Both the position numbers and the translations under genes were made by a program. From JBCBTD01 sp039818825 (GTDB taxonomy: Bacteria; Pseudomonadota; Alphaproteobacteria; Geminicoccales; Geminicoccaceae): a DNA stretch of 54,526 nt. Positions 8,712-18,252 of the stretch are shown here, piece after piece (position 1 is the first letter of the stretch; the number at the start of each line of letters is the position of its first letter). The notes under the pieces were generated by a model. The model saw only the letters and a list, made by a program, of their open reading frames with translations. It was not told where the DNA came from and searched no databases. The stretch is from the NCBI GenBank assembly GCA_039818825.1, contig JBCBTD010000026.1:1-54526 (forward strand). The letters are read 5' to 3'.

Positions 8712-9945
8712 CTGCAGCGATGGAGCCGCCGGCGGCGGCTCCAGTGGCCTTGCTCAAAGCGACCATCGCCGCCTGCACACCACCGGTCCGATGAGGTACG
8801 CCCGCCAACTCCAGGCCCATCTCGACGCCGGCGAGCGTGCCGATCAGCATCAGATCGTTGAAGTCGCCGAGATGGCCGATCCGGAACACCCGATCCGCCA
8901 CCTTCGAGAGCCCGGCGCCGAGCGGCATGTCGAAGCGATCGAGGACGACTTGGCGGAATGCGTCCGCGCTGTGGCCATCGGGCATGAGGACGGCCGTCAG
9001 CGCGCTGGAGTGGTGCCGCTCGTCGGCGCACAGGAGTTCCAGGCCCCACACTTGCGCTGCCTGCCTCGTGGCGGCGGCGTGGCGATCGTGCCGGGCGAAC
9101 ACCTGCTCCAGACCTTCATCCTCCAGCATGTCGATGGCTTCCACGAGGCCGTAGAGCAGGTTGGTCGCGGGCGTGTAGGGAAAGAAGCCCTTGGCATTCG
9201 GTGCCAGCATCTCCGACCAGTCCCAGTAGGACCGCGGCAGTCCGGTGTTGCGGCTGACGGTCAGCGCCTTTTGGCTGAGCGCGTTGAACGAGAGGCCGGG
9301 CGGCAGCATCAATCCCTTCTGCGACCCGGCGACCACGACATCGATGCCCCACTCGTCCATGCGCAGATCGATCGACGCGAGCGACGAGATCGTGTCGACC
9401 ATCAAGAGCGCCGGATGTCCGGCGGCGTCGATGGCAGCGCGGACCTCATCGATCCGGGTGACAGCACCTGTCGAGGTCTCGTTGTGGACCACACAAACCG
9501 CCTTGATCGTGTGCGCACGGTCCTCGCGAAGCTGGGCCTCGATCACGCCGGGGTCGGCGCCGTGCCGCCAATCGCTCTCGATCAGCAACGGACGGAGGCC
9601 GAGCCGTGCAGCGAGCTTGGACCAGAGCACCGCGAAATGGCCGGTCTCCACCATCAGCACGCGATCGCCCGGCGACGTCGTGTTGACCAGAGCCGCTTCC
9701 CAGGCTCCCGTTCCGGACGCGGGGTAGATCACCACCTCCCCGGCCGTCGTCTTGACGATTCGCTTCATGCCGTCGATGGCGCGTCGCCCGAGCTGGGCGA
9801 ACTCCGGTCCCCGGTGATCGATGGTGGGCCGGTCGATGGCCCGCAGCACTCGGTCCGGCACGTTGGTCGGGCCAGGGATCTGCAGGAACTGGCGACCAGC
9901 GCGGTGAGTCATGACCATTCTCCGGGTGCCTCTCTGATCGGCCAT
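8707..9945 (-). CDS. sgaA: serine-glyoxylate aminotransferase (class V, PLP-dependent)
   Basis: This 412-aa cytoplasmic enzyme most resembles bacterial serine-glyoxylate aminotransferase (SgaA), which makes hydroxypyruvate and glycine from serine and glyoxylate. Characteristic stretches are FLQIPGPTNVPDRVLRAIDR, TIDHRGPEF, YPASGTGAWEAALVNT, VVHNETSTGAVTRI and the PLP lysine in VAGSQKGLMLPPGLSFNA. A near relative is ureidoglycine-glyoxylate aminotransferase (PucG), which cannot be ruled out because AllA- and AtzE-like genes lie elsewhere in the window. The ATG at 9945 is chosen because a perfect AGGAGG lies 8 bases upstream; internal ATGs at 9918 and 9912 have weaker context. It diverges from the FAD/Fe-S dehydrogenase gene, sharing about 100 bp of promoter region. 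Confidence 0.88.
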   Translation of the reverse strand: MADQRGTRRMVMTHRAGRQFLQIPGPTNVPDRVLRAIDRPTIDHRGPEFAQLGRRAIDGMKRIVKTTAGEVVIYPASGTGAWEAALVNTTSPGDRVLMVETGHFAVLWSKLAARLGLRPLLIESDWRHGADPGVIEAQLREDRAHTIKAVCVVHNETSTGAVTRIDEVRAAIDAAGHPALLMVDTISSLASIDLRMDEWGIDVVVAGSQKGLMLPPGLSFNALSQKALTVSRNTGLPRSYWDWSEMLAPNAKGFFPYTPATNLLYGLVEAIDMLEDEGLEQVFARHDRHAAATRQAAQVWGLELLCADERHHSSALTAVLMPDGHSADAFRQVVLDRFDMPLGAGLSKVADRVFRIGHLGDFNDLMLIGTLAGVEMGLELAGVPHRTGGVQAAMVALSKATGAAAGGSIAAA

Positions 9946-10056
9946 ACGGACGACCTCCTGGCCGACGCGTCAAGCCGCTGACGGCGACCGGCCTATCGGC
10001 CACCGCGCTCGCTGCCTATCCTCGGCGCCCTTGGTCCGTCGCGCGTGGAGGCCGTC

Positions 10057-12960
10057 TTGGCGACCGTGAGCACCCGATCCCGACCGGAAGACCGCGACCC
10101 CGCCCTGGCTGCGCAGCTGCGGTCGGCACTGGACGGCGACGTTCGGTTCTCGTCGTTCGACCGCGCGCGCTACGCGACCGACGCATCGCTCTACCAGATC
10201 CAGCCGCTCGGCGTGGTCCGCCCGCGCCACACGCGCGACGTCGAAGCCACCCTGTCGCTGGCGCGCGAGGCCGGGGTGTCGGTGTTGCCGCGCGGCGGTG
10301 GCACCTCCCAAGCCGGCCAGACGGTCGGCCGGTCCCTGGTCATCGACACCAGCCGCTGGCTCACCGGCGTCCACGACCTCGACGTCGAGGCCCGGACCGT
10401 GTGGGTCGAACCCGGCATCGTCCTCGACGAGCTGAACAGCGCGCTTCGACCCCACGGCCTGTTTTACCCGGTCGACGTCTCCACCAGCTCGCGCGCCACC
10501 CTGGGCGGGATGACCGCCAACAACTCCTGCGGTTCGCGTTCGCTGCGCTACGGCGTCTCGGTGGACAACGTCCTGGCGATCGACGCGCTCAAGGCGGATG
10601 GGACGGTCGTCCGCTTCGACGAAGTACGGGCGGGTGGGAACGACCCTGAAGCGCCAATGACGGCACTCACCGCCTGGCTCGAAGCGCTCGCGGCGCGCGA
10701 GGCCGGCGCGATCGCCGCCGGCATGCCCAAGACCGCCCGCCAGGTGGGTGGCTACGCGCTCGACCGCATCGTCCCGGGTGGAAGTTGGAACCCCGTATCG
10801 CTGCTGGTCGGCTCCGAGGGCACGCTCGCGTACTTCACGCGGATCAAGCTCAAGCTCTGGCCGCTGCCGCGCCACAAGGTGATGGGTGTCTGCCATTTCC
10901 CCAGCTTCCGCGGGGCGATGGAAGCAGCCCCGCATCTCGTGACACTCGGGCCCACCTGCGTCGAACTGGTGGACCGCTCGATCCTCGATCTGGCCAGCCG
11001 GATCCCGACGTTCGCCCGGAGTATGGACCGGTTCGTCCGCGGTCGACCGGAAGCGCTTTTGTTGGTCGAGTTCGTTGCCGACAGTGCTGCCCCCCTTGCC
11101 CACGAGCTGCGCCGGCTGGACGAGTTGATGGGCGAGCTCGGCCATTCGGGCGCCGTGGTCGAAGCGCATGACGGCGACCTCATCGGCGAGATCACGGCAC
11201 TCCGCACCGCCGGTCTGAACATCGCCATGTCGATGAAGGGCGACGCCAAACCCGTCTCGTTCATCGAAGACTGCGCCGTTCCGGTCGAGCACCTGGCCGA
11301 CTACACCGACGCCGTGACCGATCTCTTCCGCCGCCACGGCACGACCGGCACCTGGTACGCCCACGCGGCGGTCGGCTGCCTGCACGTGCGGCCGATCCTG
11401 AACCTCAAACAGGATGAAGGCGTCACGACCATGCGGGCGATCGCCGAGGAGGCGGTCGAACTCGTGAAGCGCTTCGACGGTTCGCACTCGGGCGAGCACG
11501 GCGACGGCCTGGTCCGCTCGGAGTGGCACGAACGGGTCTTCGGCCAGCCGCTGGTGCAGGCATTCGAAGCCGTCAAAGACCGGTTCGACCCCAACGGGTC
11601 GTTCAACACGGCGCCGTCGAAGATCGTTCGTGCGCCGAAGTTCGACGACCACACACTGCTTCGCCAACGGCCGAACGGAACGCCTCCTGCCTTCGCTCCG
11701 GCGCTCGATTGGTCGGCATGGGGCGGGCTCTTGGGTGCGGCGGAGATGTGCAACAACAACGGCGCCTGCCGGAAGTCGACGGGCGACGTGATGTGCCCAA
11801 GCTTCCGCGCCACCCGCGACGAACGCGACGTCACCCGCGGCCGGGCCAACGTGCTCCGCCAAGCCCTGACCGGCGAACTCGGCCCTGATGCACTGACGTC
11901 GGTGGCAATGAGGGAAGCCATGAGCCTCTGCGTCGGCTGCAAGGCTTGCAAGCGCGAATGCCCGACCGGTGTCGACATGGCGCGCATGAAGATCGAGCTG
12001 CAGAACCACTGGCGGCAGCGCACGAGGCTCGCGGCGCGCGACCGCCTGATCGCCTATCTGCCGCGCTACGCAGGCGTGGCCAGCCGCTATGCCTGGCTTC
12101 CCACCATGCGGGATCGGGTTCCAGGCCTCGCCAAGCTGAGCGAATGGGTGACCGGCCTCCGCGCCGATCGTGCGCTGCCGATCTTTCGTCGTCGACCGAA
12201 CTGGGCATCGACCTGCGGGGACGAGCGGCCCGCCGTCGTCTTGTTCGGTGACACGTTCAACGCCTGGTTCGAGCCAGAGAATCTGTTGGCCGCTCGGCAG
12301 CTGATCGAGGCCGCCGGACACCGGGCCATCGACCCAACGCCTCCCGGCGAACGCCCGCTCTGCTGCGGGCGGACCTTCCTGGCCGCCGGGCTGGTCGACG
12401 AAGCCCGCGCAGAGCTGGAGCGAACGCTGCGCGCGCTTCGGCCCCACCTCGACGCCGGGACGCCGATCGTCGGCCTCGAACCGTCGTGCCTGCTCACCTT
12501 TCGCGACGAGGCCGAAGCCCTGCTGCCGGCGGCCGCCTACCGCGCGATCGAGGGCCGGACCCGGCTGCTTGCGGATTGGTTGCTGACCGCCGCTGCGGAT
12601 CCTCGGTTCCGGCCGCGATGGAATGGCCCCCGGCGGCGCGTGGTGATACACGGTCATTGCCATGAAAAGGCGTTCGGTGTGTTCGAATCCGTGACCGCTG
12701 CGCTGCGCCTCGATCCGATGCTGGACGTCGACGTGATCGACAGTTCCTGCTGTGGGATGGCCGGCGCTTTCGGCTACCAGGTGGAGCATCGGGTCGTGTC
12801 GCAGACCATGGCCGAGGCTTCGCTCTTGCCCCGGGTCCGCGACGCAGCCGCGACCACCCTCATCGTCGCCAACGGTACCAGCTGCCGCCAGCAGATCGCC
12901 GCCGGCAGCGACCGGCAGGCGCAGCATCTGGCGGTCGTCTTGGCCGATCGGTTGGCCTGA
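10057..12960 (+). CDS. FAD-linked oxidase / Fe-S dehydrogenase fusion (YdiJ/GlcD-GlcF type)
   Basis: This protein of about 967 aa joins a GlcD-like flavin domain to a GlcF-like iron-sulfur domain, as in YdiJ-type D-2-hydroxyacid dehydrogenases. The FAD (PCMH) domain starts near residue 45 with RPRHTRDVEATLSLA and PRGGGTSQAGQTVG. The FAD-oxidase C domain follows, with SHSGEHGDGLVRSEW before residue 500. The Fe-S part has CNNNGACRK, then CVGCKACKRECPTGVD, and two CCG motifs (LCCGRTF and SSCCGMAGAFG). It would oxidise a D-2-hydroxyacid such as D-2-hydroxyglutarate or D-lactate and pass electrons to a quinone or other carrier (family knowledge). A GTG at 10045 gives four more residues, but GGAGG at 10047-10051 sits 5 bases before the TTG at 10057, so I prefer the TTG. 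Confidence 0.9.
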   Translation: MATVSTRSRPEDRDPALAAQLRSALDGDVRFSSFDRARYATDASLYQIQPLGVVRPRHTRDVEATLSLAREAGVSVLPRGGGTSQAGQTVGRSLVIDTSRWLTGVHDLDVEARTVWVEPGIVLDELNSALRPHGLFYPVDVSTSSRATLGGMTANNSCGSRSLRYGVSVDNVLAIDALKADGTVVRFDEVRAGGNDPEAPMTALTAWLEALAAREAGAIAAGMPKTARQVGGYALDRIVPGGSWNPVSLLVGSEGTLAYFTRIKLKLWPLPRHKVMGVCHFPSFRGAMEAAPHLVTLGPTCVELVDRSILDLASRIPTFARSMDRFVRGRPEALLLVEFVADSAAPLAHELRRLDELMGELGHSGAVVEAHDGDLIGEITALRTAGLNIAMSMKGDAKPVSFIEDCAVPVEHLADYTDAVTDLFRRHGTTGTWYAHAAVGCLHVRPILNLKQDEGVTTMRAIAEEAVELVKRFDGSHSGEHGDGLVRSEWHERVFGQPLVQAFEAVKDRFDPNGSFNTAPSKIVRAPKFDDHTLLRQRPNGTPPAFAPALDWSAWGGLLGAAEMCNNNGACRKSTGDVMCPSFRATRDERDVTRGRANVLRQALTGELGPDALTSVAMREAMSLCVGCKACKRECPTGVDMARMKIELQNHWRQRTRLAARDRLIAYLPRYAGVASRYAWLPTMRDRVPGLAKLSEWVTGLRADRALPIFRRRPNWASTCGDERPAVVLFGDTFNAWFEPENLLAARQLIEAAGHRAIDPTPPGERPLCCGRTFLAAGLVDEARAELERTLRALRPHLDAGTPIVGLEPSCLLTFRDEAEALLPAAAYRAIEGRTRLLADWLLTAAADPRFRPRWNGPRRRVVIHGHCHEKAFGVFESVTAALRLDPMLDVDVIDSSCCGMAGAFGYQVEHRVVSQTMAEASLLPRVRDAAATTLIVANGTSCRQQIAAGSDRQAQHLAVVLADRLA

Positions 12961-12963
12961 GCC

Positions 12964-12981
12964 CAGCCGCCGCCACGGCTG
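12964..12981. terminator. hairpin between convergent genes (no T-tract)
   Basis: CAGCCG at 12964-12969 pairs perfectly with CGGCTG at 12976-12981 around a 6-base loop. It fills the 23-bp gap between the FAD/Fe-S dehydrogenase stop and the stop of the convergent double ATPase gene. No T-run follows on either strand. Confidence 0.4.
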
Positions 12982-12983
12982 AC

Positions 12984-14642
12984 TCAAGCGATCGCGTCGG
13001 GCACCACGTCGGCATCGTCGGCCAGCAGCGGCGGCTGCCAGTCGCGACCCGGGACCGAGGCGAGAAGGTCGCGCGTGTAGGGATGGCTCGGCGCCTGGAA
13101 CACCATCGCGGTCACCCCCTGCTCGACGATCTCGCCGCGCTGCATGACGGCGACCCGGTCACAGAGTTGGGCAGCGACCCGCAGGTCATGGGTGACGAAC
13201 AGAAGCGAGAGCGCGAAGCGCTCGCGCAGGTTCGTCAGCAACTGGATCACCTGAGCCTGGACCGAGACGTCCAAAGCCGACACTGGCTCGTCGGCGACGA
13301 TCACGTGCGGCTCCATGGCAAGCGCCCGGGCGATCCCGATCCGCTGACGTTGGCCGCCAGAGAACTCGTGCGGGAACCGCTCGGCAGCCGCCGGAGACAG
13401 GCCCACCAACGCCAACAGCTCGCGCGCCTGGGCCAGCGCTGTCGGGCGTGGCGTGCCCAGGACGATCGGCCCTTGGGCGATCAAGTCCTGGACCCGCTTT
13501 CGCGGATTGAGCGAGGCCATCGGATCCTGGAAGATGATCTGGATGTCGCGCCGCCGCGCACGCATCACCGACCGGGGCGCTGTCCGCAGGTCCGCCCCGT
13601 CGAGCAGGATGCGGCCATCGTCCGAGTCGAGCAAGCGGACGATGCAACGGGCGAGGGTCGACTTACCGGAGCCCGATTCACCGACGATGCCCAGCGTCTC
13701 CCCACGCCTGAGCTCGAAGCTCGCCGCCTTCACGGCCGCAACCGGCGGGCGGCGGACGCCGATCAGGGCGCGCGGGCGGAACGTCTTGGAGACGGCGTCC
13801 GCGGCCAGCACGACCGGCCGATCGGCAAGAGGTTTGGGCGGCGGTGGCGTCAGCCGCGGCACGGCGCGGATCAAAGCGCGGGTGTAGGCGTGCTCCGGCC
13901 GGTCAAGGACGCGGCGAGCCGGCCCCTCCTCGACCTTGAGGCCGTTCTGTAGGACCGCCACCCGATCGGCGATCTCGGCGACGACGCCGAAATCGTGGGT
14001 GATGAAGAGCACGCCGGTTTGGAACCGGTCCTGGAGGTCGCGGATGAGCTTGAGGATCTGCGCTTGGGTGGTGACGTCGAGCGCGGTGGTCGGCTCGTCG
14101 GCGATGATCAACTCGGGCTCGAGGACCAACGCCATGGCGATCATCACCCGCTGGCGCTGACCGCCGGAAATCTGGTGCGGATGGGCGTGCATCGTCCGTT
14201 CGGGATCGGGGATGCGCACCGCGTCGAGGATCTCGACGATCCGGCGGTGGCGATCGCGCCGCCCGAGCCGGGTGTGGACCCCGAGCACCTCGTCGATCTG
14301 CTGGGCCACCGTGTGCTGCGGGTTCAGCGCCGTCATCGGCTCCTGGAACACCATGGCGATCCGCCTTCCGCGGAGTTCGCGCACGGCACGCATCGGCAGC
14401 TTCAGCACGTCGGTGCCGTGGAACAGCACCTGACCGGCGCCAACCCGCACGTCGGGCTCGGGCAGCAGGCGGAGGATGGCGCCCGCCGCCAGCGACTTGC
14501 CGGAACCCGATTCGCCGACCAAGCAGACGATCTCATTGCGCTCGACCGTGAGGTCGAAGCCGTCGAGCGCCAGGGGCCGGTCGGCGCCTTCCGGCAGCCG
14601 GATCGACAGGCCGCGGATGTCCAAGAGCGCCGGCGCGGTCAC
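12984..14642 (-). CDS. dipeptide/oligopeptide-type ABC transporter, fused double ATP-binding protein (DppD-DppF)
   Basis: This 552-aa protein carries two complete ABC ATPase domains in tandem. Domain 1 (about residues 1-265) has Walker A GESGSGKS, signature ISGGQRQRVMIAMA and Walker B LIIADEPTTALD. Domain 2 (about 275-552) has GESGSGKST, FSGGQRQRIGIARA and VIVADEPVSALD. Both domains carry the oligopeptide-type tail (EHAYTRALIRAVP and SHPYTRDLLASVP). Fused DppD/F ATPases are common in GsiA-type systems. The start is the GTG at 14642 that overlaps the permease stop as GTGA; homology begins within ten residues (LLDIRGLSIRLP). It is the last gene of the minus-strand operon that begins at 18104. 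Confidence 0.93.
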   Translation of the reverse strand: MTAPALLDIRGLSIRLPEGADRPLALDGFDLTVERNEIVCLVGESGSGKSLAAGAILRLLPEPDVRVGAGQVLFHGTDVLKLPMRAVRELRGRRIAMVFQEPMTALNPQHTVAQQIDEVLGVHTRLGRRDRHRRIVEILDAVRIPDPERTMHAHPHQISGGQRQRVMIAMALVLEPELIIADEPTTALDVTTQAQILKLIRDLQDRFQTGVLFITHDFGVVAEIADRVAVLQNGLKVEEGPARRVLDRPEHAYTRALIRAVPRLTPPPPKPLADRPVVLAADAVSKTFRPRALIGVRRPPVAAVKAASFELRRGETLGIVGESGSGKSTLARCIVRLLDSDDGRILLDGADLRTAPRSVMRARRRDIQIIFQDPMASLNPRKRVQDLIAQGPIVLGTPRPTALAQARELLALVGLSPAAAERFPHEFSGGQRQRIGIARALAMEPHVIVADEPVSALDVSVQAQVIQLLTNLRERFALSLLFVTHDLRVAAQLCDRVAVMQRGEIVEQGVTAMVFQAPSHPYTRDLLASVPGRDWQPPLLADDADVVPDAIA

Positions 14643-15496
14643 CGGCGCTGACGCGGGTTGAGAGCGTCGTTCAAGCCTTCGCCCAGCAAGCTGAACGCCA
14701 GCACGGTGATGACGATGGCGAGGCCCGGCAACGCAGCGCAGTACCAGGCCGTCCGCAGCACGTTCCGCCCGTTGCCGATCATGTTGCCCCAGCTCGCGAA
14801 GTTGGGATCGCCGAGGCCGAGAAAGGCGAGGGCCGATTCCAGCAGGATCGACACGGCCATGATGACGCTGGCGAAGACGATGATCGGCGGCAGCGCGTTC
14901 GGCAGGATTTCCTTGAAGATGATCGCCGCGTCGCCGACCCCGAGATTGCGCACGGCGTCCACGAACTCGCGGTCCCGCAACGACAAGAACTCGGCGCGGA
15001 CCAGCCGGGCCGGCGCCGTCCAGGAGACGATGCCGATGGCCAGGATGATGGCGTTGATCGACGAGCCGAGGATCGCCACCAGCGTCAACAGCAGGACGAA
15101 GCTCGGGACGGTCTGGAACGCCTCGGTGACGCGCATCAGCACGTCGTCGATCCACCCGCCATAGTAGCCGGCAACGGCCCCGACCGCGATGCCGATGACC
15201 AGCGACACCGCCGTAGCGATCAGGCCGATCGCCAGGGAGATCCGGGCGCCGTGCAGCAGCCCTGCAAGGATGTCCCGCCCCAGATGGTCAGTGCCGAGCG
15301 GCCAGGCGACGTCCTGGAAAGGCCAGGTCAGCGGCGGACCGACGATGGCCAGGGGATCGCCCGGGCGGATCAGATCCGCCGTCAGGGCCATCGCGACCAC
15401 GAGTGCAAGCAACGAGAGTCCGAGCACGGCCGCGCGATTGCGCCGGTAGCGGTGCCAGAAGCGCACCAGGCCGGGCGTATCGACCATCGCCGTCAT
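14639..15496 (-). CDS. dipeptide-type ABC transporter permease (DppC/OppC-like)
   Basis: This 285-aa inner-membrane protein has a short cytoplasmic N-terminus (LVRFWHRYRRNRAAVLGLSLL) leading into the first membrane segment. It has the DppC hallmark PLGTDHLGRDILAGLLHGARISL, several further hydrophobic segments and an EAA loop around FVDAVRNLGVGDAAIIFKEILPN. The ATG at 15496 overlaps the stop of the preceding permease (ATGA); a second ATG three codons in (15487) is possible. It pairs with the DppB-like gene immediately upstream. Confidence 0.92.
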   Translation of the reverse strand: MTAMVDTPGLVRFWHRYRRNRAAVLGLSLLALVVAMALTADLIRPGDPLAIVGPPLTWPFQDVAWPLGTDHLGRDILAGLLHGARISLAIGLIATAVSLVIGIAVGAVAGYYGGWIDDVLMRVTEAFQTVPSFVLLLTLVAILGSSINAIILAIGIVSWTAPARLVRAEFLSLRDREFVDAVRNLGVGDAAIIFKEILPNALPPIIVFASVIMAVSILLESALAFLGLGDPNFASWGNMIGNGRNVLRTAWYCAALPGLAIVITVLAFSLLGEGLNDALNPRQRR

Positions 15497-16467
15497 CGGA
15501 TCTCGATCCGCGCATCGAGCTTGGCGTAGACCAGATCGGTGATGAAGTTGACGATCACCACGACGATCGCGCAGAGAAAGATGATCCCGAGCAACGTATT
15601 GAAATCGCGCTGGATCACCGCTTCGTAGGCCAGATTGCCCAGGCCCGGCAGCGAGAAGATCGTCTCGACGACGACACTGCCGCCGAGCAAGGTCGAGAAC
15701 TGCAGGCCGATCAGGGTGACGACCGGAAGGAACGCGTTGCGCATCACGTGGTGAACCATGACCTGCAACTCGCTCACGCCCTTGGCTCGCGCCGTTCGCA
15801 CGTAGTCCAGATCGACCACCTCGAGCACGCTGGCGCGCATCAGGCGGAGGTAGAGCGCCAGGTAGATCAGCGACAACGATGCGGTCGGCATCACCAGATG
15901 CTTGGCGACGTCGAGCACCCGGTCCCAACCGGTGTAGAACGAGGCGATGGTTTGGATGCCGCCGACCGGCAGCCAACCGAGCTTGACGACGAACAGCACG
16001 ATCATCATCAGGCCAAGGAAGAAGCTGGGCGTCGCGTAGAACAAAAGCCCAAACGTGCTGATGGCGTTGTCGGCGAAGGAGTTGGCGAAGCGTGCCGCCA
16101 CCGCGCCGAGCAGCACGCCGATGGTGAAGGCGAAGCAGAGCGACGTGACCATCAACAACAAGGTGGTCTGCAGTCGCTCGAAGAGCACCACCGATACCGG
16201 CTGCTCGTAGATGAACGACCAGCCGAAATCGAACTGGAGCAGCTTCGCCATGTAGCGCCAGAGCTGGACCCACACCGGCTGGTCCAAACCGTACTCGACG
16301 CGCATCCGCTCGATGTACTGGGCGTCGGCACCACCCATGTCGGCGACCAGCGCATCGACGGTATCGCCCGGCGCCAGCTGCAGGAGCAAGAAGGTGCCGA
16401 CCATGATGATCAGCACCGACGGCACCGATTGCAGCAGGCGGCGGAGCGCGTAGCCGAGGAGCCGCAT
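15493..16467 (-). CDS. dipeptide-type ABC transporter permease (DppB/OppB-like)
   Basis: This 324-aa inner-membrane protein begins with the canonical DppB start (MRLLGYALRRLLQSVPSVLI), followed by LLLQLAPGDTVDALV and the periplasmic LDQPVWVQLWRYM. The EAA loop is DLDYVRTARAKGVSELQVMVHHVMRNAFLP, and ETIFSLPGLGNLAYEAVIQRD is typical of the family's C-terminal part. It starts 50 bp after the stop of the receptor gene and overlaps the DppC-like gene by four bases. Confidence 0.93.
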   Translation of the reverse strand: MRLLGYALRRLLQSVPSVLIIMVGTFLLLQLAPGDTVDALVADMGGADAQYIERMRVEYGLDQPVWVQLWRYMAKLLQFDFGWSFIYEQPVSVVLFERLQTTLLLMVTSLCFAFTIGVLLGAVAARFANSFADNAISTFGLLFYATPSFFLGLMMIVLFVVKLGWLPVGGIQTIASFYTGWDRVLDVAKHLVMPTASLSLIYLALYLRLMRASVLEVVDLDYVRTARAKGVSELQVMVHHVMRNAFLPVVTLIGLQFSTLLGGSVVVETIFSLPGLGNLAYEAVIQRDFNTLLGIIFLCAIVVVIVNFITDLVYAKLDARIEIR

Positions 16468-16517
16468 CGCCTTGCGATGGTCGCCGGAGGCCGAGCCTGA
16501 CCGGCCTCAGGCTGCCG

Positions 16518-18104
16518 TCATTCGTCGATCCAAAGGTCGTACCAGGACGACGACATCCACCGCGGTGTGTTGTGGTGGTTCTGCAGCTTCTTGTTGGTCA
16601 CCGAGATGAACGGGTGCTCGACGGCGAAGATCACGGGCAGATTGGCCATCACGTAGCGCTGGATGTCGTGGTAGAGAGCCGACCGCTGCTCCGGATCGAG
16701 CTCCTGCGCGGCTTGATCGATCAGGCCGTCGAGCTCGTCGCTCTGATAGCCGAACTGGTTCGACCACGGCGTGCCGACGGGCGTGCCGCTGCGCAGCCAG
16801 ACGGTGGTCGACACCGCCGGGTCGTTGCGGAACTGGTGCCAGCCATTGGCCGTGTCGAAGTCGTGATCACGGTAGACGCCATTGAGGAACCCTGGCGCAT
16901 CGTTGGTTTCCAAGGTCACCTCGATCCCGACCTGCTTCAACGCCTGGGCAACGTAGTCGCCCCAATAGACGGTGTACTCGCCCCACGGCGCCGGCCGGTG
17001 CTTGAGGCGCAACCGCACACCATCGGCGTCCGGCGTGTAGCCAGCCTCGTCGAGTAGCTCCATCGCGCGCTCGGGATCGTAAGGATAGGTCGTCACGTCG
17101 TCGGTGTAGTTCGGACCGCCGGTCGAGGGAATCGGCCCACGGCCCGGCTTGGCAAAGCCTCGGAAGATCGTGTCGATGGCGAAGTCGATGTCGAGCGCAT
17201 GGTAGATCGCCTGGCGGACGCGGAGGTCGGCCAGCGCCGGATTGCGATGGTTCAGCTCCAAGGTGCTGTGGGCGTAGTTGCCCTCGTAGCCGTCCGAGCC
17301 GACGTCGAAGCGCGGGTCCTCACCGAGGCGAACGATGTCGGCGAGCGAGACGCCGTTGAACCCCGAAAGGTGGACCTGCTCGGATTCGAGCGCTGCCGCT
17401 GCAGCCGCACGGTCGTTGATGAACCGCCAGACGATCCGGTCGAGATAAGGATACTCTTCACCGCGCCAGTAATCCTTGTTGCGCTCGGCGACGATGTATT
17501 GGCCGCGCTCGTACTCGACGAACTTGAAGGGGCCGGTACCGATCGGCGCGTTGTTCACCGGATTGCGGCGGAGGTCCGTGCCCTCGAACAGATGCTTGGG
17601 TGCAGGATGGCCCAGATCCGGCATCGACCGCAGCAACAGGTCCATCGGCATCGGCTTGGAGTAGACGAACACCGCCGTATGCGGGTCCGGGCAGTTCACC
17701 GCTTCCAGATTGGCCTGGAGGGTCGAGCCGTAGTTGAGGATCTCCTTCCACATGTTCATCGCGGTGAACGCGACGTCGTCGCAGGTGAAAGGCTCACCGT
17801 CGTGCCAGCTTACACCCTCACGCAGCTCGAAGGTGATTTCGGTGCCGTCGTCGTTCGACGACCATGCCGTCGCAAGCACCGGCTCGAAACCGTCGTAGGT
17901 CAGGTCGACCAAGGGCTCCATGATCTTGCCAGTGAACACGTAGACCCCGGTCGATGCCCGCTGCGCCGGGTTGAGGATGCGCTGCTCGGCGATGACGTGG
18001 ACGATCGCGGTGCCGCCGCGCACCGGTTCGTCCTGCGCGAAGGCGGCCGTCGCGGCCAAGCCGACGCCCAACATCGTGCCCATGGTGAGCCCGGTTCGAG
18101 CCAT
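16518..18104 (-). CDS. ABC transporter substrate-binding protein, peptide/nickel family (SBP_bac_5)
   Basis: This 528-aa periplasmic receptor is the first gene of the minus-strand transporter operon. The signal peptide is residues 1 to about 23, ending ATAAFAQDE. Cluster-C features include QRASTGVYVFTGKIMEPLVD, LREGVSWHDGEPFTCDDVAFT, APIGTGPFKFVEYERGQYIVAERN and VRQAIYHALDID. I chose the ATG at 18104 because GGGGGA lies 6 bases upstream and the signal peptide starts there; the frame stays open for 26 more codons without a plausible start. The ligand may be a peptide, but this family also carries opines, sugars and glutathione. It diverges from the glyoxalase-like/FAD oxidoreductase pair, with a 148-bp shared control region. 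Confidence 0.92.
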   Translation of the reverse strand: MARTGLTMGTMLGVGLAATAAFAQDEPVRGGTAIVHVIAEQRILNPAQRASTGVYVFTGKIMEPLVDLTYDGFEPVLATAWSSNDDGTEITFELREGVSWHDGEPFTCDDVAFTAMNMWKEILNYGSTLQANLEAVNCPDPHTAVFVYSKPMPMDLLLRSMPDLGHPAPKHLFEGTDLRRNPVNNAPIGTGPFKFVEYERGQYIVAERNKDYWRGEEYPYLDRIVWRFINDRAAAAAALESEQVHLSGFNGVSLADIVRLGEDPRFDVGSDGYEGNYAHSTLELNHRNPALADLRVRQAIYHALDIDFAIDTIFRGFAKPGRGPIPSTGGPNYTDDVTTYPYDPERAMELLDEAGYTPDADGVRLRLKHRPAPWGEYTVYWGDYVAQALKQVGIEVTLETNDAPGFLNGVYRDHDFDTANGWHQFRNDPAVSTTVWLRSGTPVGTPWSNQFGYQSDELDGLIDQAAQELDPEQRSALYHDIQRYVMANLPVIFAVEHPFISVTNKKLQNHHNTPRWMSSSWYDLWIDE

Positions 18105-18252
18105 CGTGGTCCCCCTTTTCGTGGCTGGCTGGCACCGTTCCGACCGGCGGCCGCGGCGGTGCCCCTTGCGTCCGTCGACCACCCTCTTAGCCTATCGTCG
18201 GACCACAACAACCCTCGACGCCGCGGCGCGTGGGAGCCGGGAGACGTCCCAG
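18105..18252. promoter_or_regulatory. 148-bp divergent control region
   Basis: This gap separates the minus-strand peptide-type transporter operon from the plus-strand glyoxalase-like/FAD oxidoreductase pair and must hold both promoters. I find no strong -35/-10 pair and no sigma-54 match on either strand. The divergent layout suggests co-regulation (inference). Confidence 0.4.

Noticed and set aside
9970..12987. Minus-strand open frame of about 1005 codons opposite the FAD/Fe-S dehydrogenase
   Set aside because: Its length is caused by high GC at third positions of the sense gene. The translation has no recognisable domain, while the plus strand encodes intact FAD and CCG motifs.
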